A stretch of DNA of 36,271 nucleotides from Chloroflexota bacterium (lineage in GTDB: Bacteria > Chloroflexota > UBA6077 > CF-72). The notes below the pieces were generated by a model. The model had not been told where the DNA came from and searched no databases. It was given only the letters and a program-made list of their open reading frames with translations. A program made the translations under genes and the position numbers. Location of the stretch: positions 1 to 36,271 of the forward strand of contig VBGG01000166.1 in assembly GCA_005883405.1 (NCBI GenBank). Reading direction: 5' to 3'. Shown piece after piece: positions 19,870-28,524 of this stretch; the stretch's first letter is position 1, and the number at the start of each line of letters is the position of its first letter.

Positions 19870-21349
19870 CGTTGAGCAGTGGGGCATCTTTGAGCTGGAG
19901 CTGGCCGGACCTGACGGCGGCAATCCGTTCCAGGACGTTGAGCTCAGCGCTGTCTTTACGCACAAACACCGCGCCATCGAAGTGGATGGCTTCTATGACG
20001 GCGACGGGATCTATCGCGTGCGCTTCATGCCGGATACGCCCGGCACGTGGAGCTACAAGACGCAGAGCAATGCCCGGGCACTGAGCGAAAGAGAAGGCAC
20101 GTTCAACTGCACCGCAGCGGCGTCGGCGTGTAACCACGGGCCAGTGCGCGTCGCCAACACGTACCACTTCGCCTATGCCGATGGCACGCCGTACAAGCAG
20201 ATCGGCACCACGTGTTACGCCTGGACGCATCAGGGCGACGAGCTCGAGGAACAGACGCTGGCGACATTGCAAGAAGCGCCGTTCAACAAGATGCGCATGT
20301 GCGTCTTTCCAAAGAGCTACGACTTCAACCACAACGAGCCGGAGTTCTATCCCTTTCCGCTGCTGGTTCGGGGATCCTCCGACCCACCGCATTTCTGGGA
20401 GCCCGCAGGCTGGGAGTTCGACTGGAGCCGCTTCGAGCCGGCGTTCTTTCGGCACCTTGAGCAGCGGGTTGGCGATTTGCAAAAGCTCGGCATCGAGGCA
20501 GACATCATCCTGTTCCACCCTTACGACCGCTGGGGCTTTATCAGGATGGACGCGGAGACCGACGACCGCTACCTCCGCTACGTCGTTGCGCGGCTGGCTG
20601 CCTACCGCAACGTCTGGTGGTCGATGGCTAACGAGTGGGATCTGGCCAGAAACAAGACCTTGGCCGACTGGGATCGTTACTTCCGCATCGTGCAGGAGAG
20701 CGATCCGTATGACCACCTGCGCTCGATCCACCACTGCTTCGTGATGTATGACCACTCGAAGAGCTGGGTGACCCACCAGAGCGTCCAGCATTCAGATCTG
20801 GCGCAGGTCGCCGTCTGGCGCGAGCAGCACAAGAAGCCGGTGGTGGTCGACGAGTGCTGCTACGAGGGCAACATCCCCCACCGCTGGGGCAACATTACCG
20901 GCGAGGAGATGGTGCGCCGTTTCTGGGAAGGCACGGTGCACGGTGGCTACGTCGGCCACGGCGATACGTTCCTGGATCCACAGGACATCCTGTGGTGGGC
21001 CAAGGGCGGCGTCCTGCGGGGCCAGAGCGCGCCGCGGCTGGCCTTCTTACGACGCATCCTGGAGGAGAGTCCGGCCGCCGGTCTCGAGCCGCTCAAGAAC
21101 ACCGGCATCATGCCCTACTGGTTTCCCTGCGCCGGCCAGGAGCATCAGTACTATCTAACGTATTTTGGCGTGCACCGGCCGTCGCGCATGAGGTTTGACG
21201 TGCCCGAGGGCGAGCAGTACCGCGCCGAGATCATCGATACCTGGGAGATGACGGCCAGCCCGGTGGCGGAACCGGTGGTCCGTGGCAGCTGGGTCGAGCT
21301 GCCAGCCAAACCGTACCAGGCGCTGATCCTCCGCCGACAGACAGAGTGA
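19853..21349 (+). CDS. DUF5060/DUF4038/DUF5605-type glycoside hydrolase-like protein, no signal peptide
   Basis: Ig-like N-terminus ([42 protein letters not shown]), TIM-barrel motifs [10 protein letters not shown] and [13 protein letters not shown] overlaps the end of the ATPase gene. Confidence 0.82.
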   Translation: MQVGTDVEQWGIFELELAGPDGGNPFQDVELSAVFTHKHRAIEVDGFYDGDGIYRVRFMPDTPGTWSYKTQSNARALSEREGTFNCTAAASACNHGPVRVANTYHFAYADGTPYKQIGTTCYAWTHQGDELEEQTLATLQEAPFNKMRMCVFPKSYDFNHNEPEFYPFPLLVRGSSDPPHFWEPAGWEFDWSRFEPAFFRHLEQRVGDLQKLGIEADIILFHPYDRWGFIRMDAETDDRYLRYVVARLAAYRNVWWSMANEWDLARNKTLADWDRYFRIVQESDPYDHLRSIHHCFVMYDHSKSWVTHQSVQHSDLAQVAVWREQHKKPVVVDECCYEGNIPHRWGNITGEEMVRRFWEGTVHGGYVGHGDTFLDPQDILWWAKGGVLRGQSAPRLAFLRRILEESPAAGLEPLKNTGIMPYWFPCAGQEHQYYLTYFGVHRPSRMRFDVPEGEQYRAEIIDTWEMTASPVAEPVVRGSWVELPAKPYQALILRRQTE

Positions 21350-21376
21350 GTGAGATCAGCCGCACACGCGCGGCGA

Positions 21377-22726
21377 TTACGGGCGTGGCGGCAGCGATAG
21401 GCCCAGGTTCTCCCGCAGCGTCGGGCCCTCGTACTCGAGGTGGTACAGACCACGCCGTTGGAGCTCCGGGACCACCCAGCGGACGAAGTCGGCGTACGCG
21501 CCAGGCACGTGGGTCGCGGCCACGACGAAACCATCGCACGCACCTTCCGCAAACTGCTCCTCGAGGAAGTCCGCAACCTCGCGCGGGCCGCCGACCACCG
21601 CGCCTTCGACGGTGCCGCGAGCGCTGAATTGGACGAAGTCTCGCACGGTCGGGTTCGACTTGCCGCTCGCGGCAAGGACACGGTCGCGGATGCCCTGCAA
21701 GCCCGAAATGCTCTCGAGCTCGGCCTGGGTGAACGGCTCGTCCAGACCCTTGCTGGCGACGTCGAAGTTGATTGCCTCCGCCAGCAGCGACAGAGCGTCG
21801 ATCTCGACCGGCAGCTGCTTGATGATGGCCATCCGGTCCTCAGCCTGTGCTCTGGTTGCACCGCACACCGGCATGACCAGCGTGCAGATCTTCATCTGCC
21901 GCGGGTCGCGCCCCGCATGCTCCGCTTCCTGCTTCAAGGCGGCGTAGCTGCGCTTGCCTGATGCGAGGTCGGCCGCGGTGCTGAAGATGACCTCGCCCCA
22001 ACGAGCCGCGAATCGTCTGCCACGACCACTCTGCCCGGCCTGAATGATCACCGGGTGGCCCTGGGCCGACCGCGGCACGGTGAACGGTCCCCGCGAGCGG
22101 AAGAACCGACCTGCATGGTCCAGACGGTGGACGCGGCTACCGTCGGCGAAGCGACCGCTCTGCTTATCCACGATCAGCGCGTCGTCCTCCCACGCGTTCC
22201 AGTGGCCGAGCACCACTTCCATGAACTCGTCGGCGCGCTCGTAGCGCAGATCGTGCTCCATCACCTCCGCGTGGCCCATGTTGAACGCCTCGCCGTCGTT
22301 CAACGAGGTGACCACGTTCCAGGCAGCACGACCCCCGCTCATCAGGTCGACAGTCGCGAACAGGCGGGCGACATGAAACGGCTCGTAGTAGGTCGTGGAG
22401 CATGTGGCCCCCAGTCCAAGGCGCTCGCTCGCCATACCCATGACCATCAGCGTGACGATGGGGTCGAGTTTGACGCAGCGAATCCCGTGCTCGACGGCGT
22501 GCTGGTGATCGTTACCGTAGCGATCTGGCATCGCCAGTCGATCGTCGAAGAAGGCCAGATGGAACTTGCCCGCTTCGAGGATGCGGGCGATCTCGGCGTA
22601 ATAATCGGCGGAGAGAAAGTCGATGCGCGATTCAGGATGACGCCAGGAAGCCGGTAAGTTGGTGCAGTTTTGGGCCTGAAGGAAGCCCACCAGCACCATC
22701 TGCCGCGCCATGCAACGGGTCAGCAT
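21377..22726 (-). CDS. LLM-class flavin-dependent monooxygenase (NtaA/SnaA/DszA family)
   Basis: GGRAAWNVVTS and HPVIIQAGQSGRGRRFAARWGEVIFS motifs; start may be internal (MARQMVLVGF). Confidence 0.92.
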   Translation of the reverse strand: MLTRCMARQMVLVGFLQAQNCTNLPASWRHPESRIDFLSADYYAEIARILEAGKFHLAFFDDRLAMPDRYGNDHQHAVEHGIRCVKLDPIVTLMVMGMASERLGLGATCSTTYYEPFHVARLFATVDLMSGGRAAWNVVTSLNDGEAFNMGHAEVMEHDLRYERADEFMEVVLGHWNAWEDDALIVDKQSGRFADGSRVHRLDHAGRFFRSRGPFTVPRSAQGHPVIIQAGQSGRGRRFAARWGEVIFSTAADLASGKRSYAALKQEAEHAGRDPRQMKICTLVMPVCGATRAQAEDRMAIIKQLPVEIDALSLLAEAINFDVASKGLDEPFTQAELESISGLQGIRDRVLAASGKSNPTVRDFVQFSARGTVEGAVVGGPREVADFLEEQFAEGACDGFVVAATHVPGAYADFVRWVVPELQRRGLYHLEYEGPTLRENLGLSLPPRP

Positions 22727-22761
22727 AGCCGGACCGACGCACGGCGACTACCCTTTGGCAC

Positions 22762-23271
22762 GTGCTGAATGAGTACCCGACTGTGGTCGGCGTGTGCGGC
22801 AACCCGCATGCTGGGTCACGCACGCTGCACGTCGTCGATACCGCCGCGCAGGTAATCGCCGCCGCCGCCGGCGGCCGTCAGTCGAGCTCGATCGACCTGG
22901 TCGAGCTCGGCGGCGATCTGTTCCGTGCCGGAGCCGCCAGCGTCACGAGTGCCCTTGAGCAGGTCATGCAGGCGGACATCCTGGTGGTCGGCAGCCCGGT
23001 GTACAAGGCAAGCTACACCGGGGTGCTCAAGGCGTTCTGCGACCACATCGCTGCGGGCCAGTTGTCCGGCAAACTGGCCGTGCCACTGATGATGGGCGGC
23101 TCGCTGCAGCATTTTCTCGCGCTGGACGTTCACCTCCGTCCATTACTGGTGGAGCTCGGTGCCACCTGCCTGACACCTGGCCTGTATGTCGTCGAGACTG
23201 AGCTGGAGCAGCTCGATGCCCAGTTGGCGACCTACGTCACGACCGTCCGTGCGGCATTCGCGCGAGCGTGA
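22762..23271 (+). CDS. NADPH-dependent FMN reductase-like flavin reductase
   Basis: VVGVCGNPHAGSRT N-term; ADILVVGSPVYKASYTGVLKAFCDHI flavodoxin-like SsuE motif; GTG start. Confidence 0.88.
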   Translation: MLNEYPTVVGVCGNPHAGSRTLHVVDTAAQVIAAAAGGRQSSSIDLVELGGDLFRAGAASVTSALEQVMQADILVVGSPVYKASYTGVLKAFCDHIAAGQLSGKLAVPLMMGGSLQHFLALDVHLRPLLVELGATCLTPGLYVVETELEQLDAQLATYVTTVRAAFARA

Positions 23272-23274
23272 TGG

Positions 23275-23655
23275 TCAATTGACCACGCCGATGCCCTCGA
23301 TCTCTACCAGCAGCTCGGGCCGCGCTAGTCGGGCTTCGACCGTCGACCGTCCTGGCCGGGGCTCAGGTATCAGCTCGCGATAGACCGCGTTCATCGCCTC
23401 GAACAGACGAATGTCGGCCAGAAACACGGTGGTCTTGACCAGCCGGTCGAGAGACGAGCCGCCGGCCTCCAGCACCGCGCGCAGATTGTCGATCGCCTGG
23501 CGTGTCTGGCTCGCCACGTCTGGACCGGCCACCTGGCCGCTGCGCGGATCGGTGCCGACCTGTCCCGAGGTGAAGACGAATCCATTGGCACGCATGCCAG
23601 CCGAAAACGGTAGAGATGGTGAAGGCATATCGGAGCGGGTGACGACCTCACGCAT
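23275..23655 (-). CDS. RidA family (reactive intermediate/imine deaminase-like) protein
   Basis: FTSGQVGTDPRSGQVAG...TRQAIDNLRAVLEAGGSSLDRLVKTTVFLADI...RSTVEARLARPELLVEIEGI. Confidence 0.92.
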   Translation of the reverse strand: MREVVTRSDMPSPSLPFSAGMRANGFVFTSGQVGTDPRSGQVAGPDVASQTRQAIDNLRAVLEAGGSSLDRLVKTTVFLADIRLFEAMNAVYRELIPEPRPGRSTVEARLARPELLVEIEGIGVVN

Positions 23656-23703
23656 GGGGCGGTTCCTCCCGAAGCAAAGTCGCTGGCCAGTGTAGGGCAG
23701 TCG

Positions 23704-24897
23704 TCACTGGCGCGTGACGTAGGGGATCGTCTGTGGCCCCTGCGGCAGGACGGCCAGCGTGGCCTTCGGACCGGCCGAGGTGAGCGCGGCGCGCACCGCC
23801 GCCGCAACATCGTCGACCGGCTCGAACCAGGCGGTTCGGAGTTGTTGCGCAGTGAGCCCGGTGGCCTTGACGAAGACGCGCGCTCGGCGCTGGATCAAGG
23901 CCTGCACCTGCACCTGCCACTGGTCGTGGGTGGCAAGGCCGGGTTGGGCCAGCCTGGCCAGAAACGCCTCCGGACCGTCCGCCTGGCGCAGTAGCTGCTG
24001 ATAGCCGCCGTGCTCTGGCAGGCCATCCGAGCACTCGCTGGCGATGACGATGGTTCCACCTGGCTTGACGATCTGCGCCGCGGCACTCATGCCCTTGACG
24101 CTCTGATAGAGATTCTGGTCCAGCGGGTAGCCGCTGTTGGTGGTGACGACGACGTCGTATGGGTCCTCGACGCGAACCATGGCGGTCGCGCGCGCGAAGG
24201 CGCAGCCGGCGGCGTGGCTGGCGAACAGCTCACCGGCAAAGACGTTGGTGATGGCGTGGTCGCGGTTGAGCGTCACGTCCAGGTTGAAGCTGACGCCCGC
24301 CAATTCGGCGATCGCTCGCACGCCATCGTGGACCGGATTGCCCTGGGTGATGCCCCACGTCGCCCGCGGGTGTCCGATGCGCGCCGCCGAGTGCAGCTCC
24401 AGCACCGTCTCGAGCGCCGCCAGGCCGGGCGCCACCATCTTCGGGCCGGCAACCCTCGTTTCCGGAATCGTGCCGAGACTGCGGTGCCGACCAATGTCGA
24501 AGGCGTCGTGTTGCTGGACCTGCAGCTGGCCCAGGAGCTCGGGGCCAAACATCTGTAGCAGCTCTGCGTCGCTGCAGCGGCGGTGGGTGCCCGTGGCGAC
24601 GAAAATCGTGATCGCCGCGGGGTGCAGATAGTCGAGCTCTTCGAGCAGGACGGGCAAGACACGCCGGGCTGGGAAGGGACGGGTGACGTCGCACACGGAA
24701 ATGCCGACCGTCGCGCCGCGAGGAACGACATCGTGCAGGGGCGGACTGGCGATCGGCTGTCGCAGCGCCTGGCGCAAGGTGGCTGCCTCGTCCGTCAGGC
24801 CGGGCAGATACTGGGGCTCGATGGTGTCCGCTTCCGCTTCGACGGGCAGATCCACCACCAGCCCGGTGCGGCCATAAGCCAGCTCGACGGTCGTCAT
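23704..24897 (-). CDS. Lactate racemase (LarA)-like protein, apparently lacking a conserved internal segment
   Basis: ISVCDVTRPFPARRVLPVLLEEL, VATGTHRRCSDAEL, GPKMVAPGLAALETVLELHSAARIGHPRATWG; see findings for the missing segment. Confidence 0.85.
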   Translation of the reverse strand: MTTVELAYGRTGLVVDLPVEAEADTIEPQYLPGLTDEAATLRQALRQPIASPPLHDVVPRGATVGISVCDVTRPFPARRVLPVLLEELDYLHPAAITIFVATGTHRRCSDAELLQMFGPELLGQLQVQQHDAFDIGRHRSLGTIPETRVAGPKMVAPGLAALETVLELHSAARIGHPRATWGITQGNPVHDGVRAIAELAGVSFNLDVTLNRDHAITNVFAGELFASHAAGCAFARATAMVRVEDPYDVVVTTNSGYPLDQNLYQSVKGMSAAAQIVKPGGTIVIASECSDGLPEHGGYQQLLRQADGPEAFLARLAQPGLATHDQWQVQVQALIQRRARVFVKATGLTAQQLRTAWFEPVDDVAAAVRAALTSAGPKATLAVLPQGPQTIPYVTRQ

Positions 24898-24904
24898 AGC
24901 AGCG

Positions 24905-25678
24905 TTATTGTGCCGTCCAGCCGCCGTCGAGGACGACAGCCGAGCCGGTCATGAAGCCGGCCTCGTCCGTGGCCAGGTACACGGCAAGGTCCGCCACCTC
25001 CTCCGGGCGGCCCATCCGACCGATGGGCTGGCGGGCGTGCAGCTCCTGGATCGTCTGCTCCTTTGTGTCGGCATGGAATCGCTCGACGTAGCCTTCGACG
25101 AACGGCGTATACACCGTGCCCGGGCAGATCGCGTTGCAGCGGATGCCGTCTTTGACGTAGTCCACCGAGAGCTCTCTGGTCATGGCGATCACGGCCCCCT
25201 TCGTCGCGCAGTAGGCGAAGCGTCGCGCTACCCCGATCTGGCCAGCAACCGATGCGATGTTGACAATCACCCCACCGCGCGGCTGCTGGCGCAGCATCTG
25301 GTTCACGGCGGCGCGACAGCCGTTGAAGACCCCGGTGACGTTCACGTTCAGCAGTCGGTCCCAATCGGCGCGCTGCGTTTCCTGGACCGTGCCGACCAGC
25401 CCCAGTCCCGCGTTGTTGACGAAGACATCCAGCCGGCCGAAGCGCTCCACGGCCGCCGCCACACCGGCCTCGACGCTCGCCGGGTCGGTCACGTCCACCG
25501 CGTGAAACCAGCCCGCCTCGCCAAGCTCATCCGCAACGCGCTGCCCGCCGGCCGGATTGACATCCGCCACGACCACCCGCTCGCCTTGCTCCGCATACGC
25601 TCGGCAGATCGCCGCGCCGATGCCACTGCCACCGCCAGTCACCACTGCCACCCTGTCGTCCAACCTGAACCGCGCCAC
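24905..25678 (-). CDS. SDR family oxidoreductase
   Basis: TGGGSGIG, NNAGLGLVG, YCATKGAVIAMTRELSVDY motifs. Confidence 0.93.
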   Translation of the reverse strand: MARFRLDDRVAVVTGGGSGIGAAICRAYAEQGERVVVADVNPAGGQRVADELGEAGWFHAVDVTDPASVEAGVAAAVERFGRLDVFVNNAGLGLVGTVQETQRADWDRLLNVNVTGVFNGCRAAVNQMLRQQPRGGVIVNIASVAGQIGVARRFAYCATKGAVIAMTRELSVDYVKDGIRCNAICPGTVYTPFVEGYVERFHADTKEQTIQELHARQPIGRMGRPEEVADLAVYLATDEAGFMTGSAVVLDGGWTAQ

Positions 25679-25694
25679 GGGCGTATCTCCTCTG

Positions 25695-26702
25695 CTAATT
25701 CTTTACAGCTGTGGGCCGATCCACGCGCCGGCTCACCACGTTGATCAACTCACGGCCTTCGGACAGCGCGTGCAGATTCCGCAAGATGTCGCCAACCCGG
25801 CCACGGAAGGTATCGCTGGTGACTCCAGACAGATGCGGAGTCATCAAAACGTTGTCCAGCGACGAAAAGGCCAGCTGGCTGGGTTCGCCCTGCCCCGCTT
25901 CGGTTGGGTACTGGTACCACACGTCGATCGCGGCGCCAGCGATGCGGTGAGTGCGAAGTGCCTCGAACAGCGCCTGCTCGTCGACTACGGCGCCCCGAGC
26001 GACGTTCACCAGCACCGCGGTCGTCTTCATTCGCGCAAACTGTGGCGCGCCGATGAGGCCCCTGGTTTCGCTGCTCAGCGGCAGACACACGACGACGTGA
26101 TCGGCTGCTGACAAGAGGTCCTCGAGCCGCTCGGGTCCCGCGCTCCACTCGAGACCCTCGTGTTCAGGGATGGACCGCCCGCTTCTGGTGACGGCGATGC
26201 CCCGCAGACCGAGGCAGCGCAAGACGCGCCATGTCTCGGCGCCGATGGTGCCGAAACCGATGAATCCAGCGGTGGAGCCGCGCAGAATCGGGGGCTGGGT
26301 GAGTTCCGCATCGTAGACCGGCGAGGCCCACCGCCCGCCACGCAGTGCCGTATCGGCGGCCAGGATCCGTCGGGTCAGCACGCCCAGCGCCATGACGACG
26401 TATTCGGCGATGGACCGCCCATGGTGAAAGGTGTTGGCCACCACCGCGCCAGCAGGTAACGCGGAGGCATCGATGTCGTCAGTGCCTGCCCCGGCCACCT
26501 GCACGAGCCTGAGCCGCGGCGCTCGTTCCGCCATTGGGGCGGTGAGCACCGGCCCGATGAACACGTCGGCATCGGCGAGGCTGTCCAGCACGCTGTCGTC
26601 GTCGAATCGCTTGTGGAACACGAACGTGGTGTTCGGGGGTGCGCCACCGGTCAGCTCGGAGCGATAGCGATGGAGGTTGGAGTCGGCGACAACGATTCTC
26701 AT
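25695..26702 (-). CDS. D-isomer-specific 2-hydroxyacid dehydrogenase
   Basis: GFIGFGTIGAETWRVLRCLG Rossmann motif; VNVARGAVVDEQALFEAL; MTPHLSGVT catalytic His. ORF extends to 27266 but MRIVVADSNLH at 26702 overlaps the upstream stop (ATGA). Confidence 0.92.
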   Translation of the reverse strand: MRIVVADSNLHRYRSELTGGAPPNTTFVFHKRFDDDSVLDSLADADVFIGPVLTAPMAERAPRLRLVQVAGAGTDDIDASALPAGAVVANTFHHGRSIAEYVVMALGVLTRRILAADTALRGGRWASPVYDAELTQPPILRGSTAGFIGFGTIGAETWRVLRCLGLRGIAVTRSGRSIPEHEGLEWSAGPERLEDLLSAADHVVVCLPLSSETRGLIGAPQFARMKTTAVLVNVARGAVVDEQALFEALRTHRIAGAAIDVWYQYPTEAGQGEPSQLAFSSLDNVLMTPHLSGVTSDTFRGRVGDILRNLHALSEGRELINVVSRRVDRPTAVKN

Positions 26703-27943
26703 GCGCTCATCGCCGCATGGCTGGGTTCCGCGATCGAAGTGCGCACGCGCGCGTCGCGCCGCTTGCCAATCTCTGGCCGCAGCTCGAGACCGAGGCCCGC
26801 GCCAGGCGGTGGCGTCACCATGCCGTCGGCCACGCGCGGCAGGTCCGTCACCAACTCGCGGTACCAGCCGGTGTAGAACGCCCGCACGGTCTCCTGAATC
26901 AAAGTGTTTGGGGCGTTGAGCGACAGGTGGACGCCAGCGGTCCAGACGACAGGCCCGGTGCAATCGTGCGGCGCGATCGGCAGGCCGAACGCTTCGGCCA
27001 TGCTGGCGATCGCCTTGCCTTCTGAGATACCGCTGCACCAGCCGAGGTCCAGCATCACCACGCTCGCGGCGCGCGCCTCGAGCAGCTCGCGGAACGCCTT
27101 TCGGCCGCCCAGCTGCTCGCTCGCGGTGGTCGGAATCTGCGTTGCCTGGGCGAACCGAGCCAGGCTGGCGATATCGTCCGGTCGCAGCGGGTCCTCGATC
27201 CAGTACGGCCGTAACCCCTCCGATTCGAAAGCGCGCGCGATCTTCAGCGCCGTGGGGAGGTTCCACAGCCCGTGCAGCTCCACCATCAGCTCCATACGCT
27301 CGCCGACCGCGCGACGCACCTGGCGAAACGGCTCCAACGCGCGATCGAGCTCAGCCGCGGTGATATTGGTGCCGCCGCTGGCGTAGGCGTACGCGTCGAA
27401 GGGCCACATCTTCATGCCGCTGATGCCCTGCTCCAGCAGGCTCGACGCGAGCTCGCCGGCGTTGCCGTGCATCCAGGCATCCAGGTCCTCGTACGGGCCG
27501 CTCACCCCACGTCCATCGCCGGGCACCCCCCAGTTGTCGAGCACCTGGCCTTCGGCCGCCCGAATGTAGCGGTAACCAGCACAGGTGTTGTACGCGCGGA
27601 TGGCTGGTCGACTGGCGCCGCCGAGCAGCTGGTGCACCGGCCGGTTGGTTGCCTTGCCGAGCAGGTCCCATAAGGCGATGTCGATGGCGGAGGCGCCGCG
27701 GGCCTCGACACCGGTGCCCTGCGTTCCAACGTAGCCCTTCAGCTTGACGCGTAGCGCATCGATGGCCGAAGGGTCCTGGCCGAGCAGGAGGTGGGCGGCC
27801 GAGTCATGCAGGTAGGTGCTGACTTCGGGCGCACCGAAGAACGTTTCGCCCAGTCCGACGAGGCCCTCATCGGTGTGCAGCTGGACGAACAGGATGTTGG
27901 GGAATTCGGCGAGCTGGATGGTCTCGAGCTGGGTGATCTTCAT
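26699..27943 (-). CDS. Mandelate racemase/muconate lactonizing enzyme (enolase superfamily) family protein, sugar-acid dehydratase-like
   Basis: ASAIDIALWDLLGKATNRPVHQLLGG; KMWPFD; ELHGLW; WIEDPL; SEQLGGR; PIAPHDCTGPV; start MKITQLE at 27943. Confidence 0.9.
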   Translation of the reverse strand: MKITQLETIQLAEFPNILFVQLHTDEGLVGLGETFFGAPEVSTYLHDSAAHLLLGQDPSAIDALRVKLKGYVGTQGTGVEARGASAIDIALWDLLGKATNRPVHQLLGGASRPAIRAYNTCAGYRYIRAAEGQVLDNWGVPGDGRGVSGPYEDLDAWMHGNAGELASSLLEQGISGMKMWPFDAYAYASGGTNITAAELDRALEPFRQVRRAVGERMELMVELHGLWNLPTALKIARAFESEGLRPYWIEDPLRPDDIASLARFAQATQIPTTASEQLGGRKAFRELLEARAASVVMLDLGWCSGISEGKAIASMAEAFGLPIAPHDCTGPVVWTAGVHLSLNAPNTLIQETVRAFYTGWYRELVTDLPRVADGMVTPPPGAGLGLELRPEIGKRRDARVRTSIAEPSHAAMSA

Positions 27944-28058
27944 CGGCGATGGCAGCTCCTTTTTTTGGGTTGGCGGCGGCAATTTCCACGCCATTTCGTG
28001 TGTCCATCACTGCCCGGCGCAGCCAACGTAAAAACCGCACGCTCGCTCGCGCTTCGGC

Positions 28059-28475
28059 CTATGGCTCGTCGTTCGGCGGGCGACGCAGACGCTTGTCGGC
28101 GCCGCGGCGCGCCTTGCTGGCCAGTCGGGCTTCGCGCCTGGCGCGGCTCGGGCGGGTGGGCCGACGGGCAGGCGGGGGCGGAGCGAGCGCTTCGGCGACC
28201 AGCTCGGCGAGACGCTCGACGGCGATCTCCTGGTTGCGGCTGAGGGAACGCTCGTCCTGCACGGAGATACGTAGTGGACGCTGGTCGAGATCCAGCGCGG
28301 CGGCCAGCCTATCAGCGAGGGCTGGCTCGAGCGCGGCCAGGCTGTCGCGATCGATGGTCAGCTCGGCGCGCGTCGAGGCCTTGTCGCGGTGCTGGCCGCC
28401 CGGGCCGCTCGAGCGGCTGGCGGTCCATTGACCGCTCTTGAGCAAGTGCAGCACGACGTCATCCACGCCCATCAT
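28059..28475 (-). CDS. arfB: Peptidyl-tRNA hydrolase ArfB/YaeJ-like (RF-1 domain) protein
   Basis: SSGPGGQHRDKASTRAEL GGQ motif, basic C-terminal tail. Confidence 0.85.
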   Translation of the reverse strand: MMGVDDVVLHLLKSGQWTASRSSGPGGQHRDKASTRAELTIDRDSLAALEPALADRLAAALDLDQRPLRISVQDERSLSRNQEIAVERLAELVAEALAPPPPARRPTRPSRARREARLASKARRGADKRLRRPPNDEP

Positions 28476-28484
28476 CTCATCAGT

Positions 28485-28497
28485 GTAAACTATTTAC
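28485..28497. promoter_or_regulatory. Candidate operator: inverted repeat GTAAA-CTA-TTTAC flanked by direct repeat GTGTAA
   Basis: aGTGTAAACTATTTACGTGTAAttc in the 49-bp divergent interval between the arfB-like and Clp-N genes. Confidence 0.4.
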
Positions 28498-28524
28498 GTG
28501 TAATTCTGCTACAGTGGCGGGAGC

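Noticed and set aside
21359-21374. GCCGC-acacgc-GCGGC between convergent genes as a terminator
   Set aside because: Only 5-bp arms and no U-tract; too weak in GC-rich DNA.
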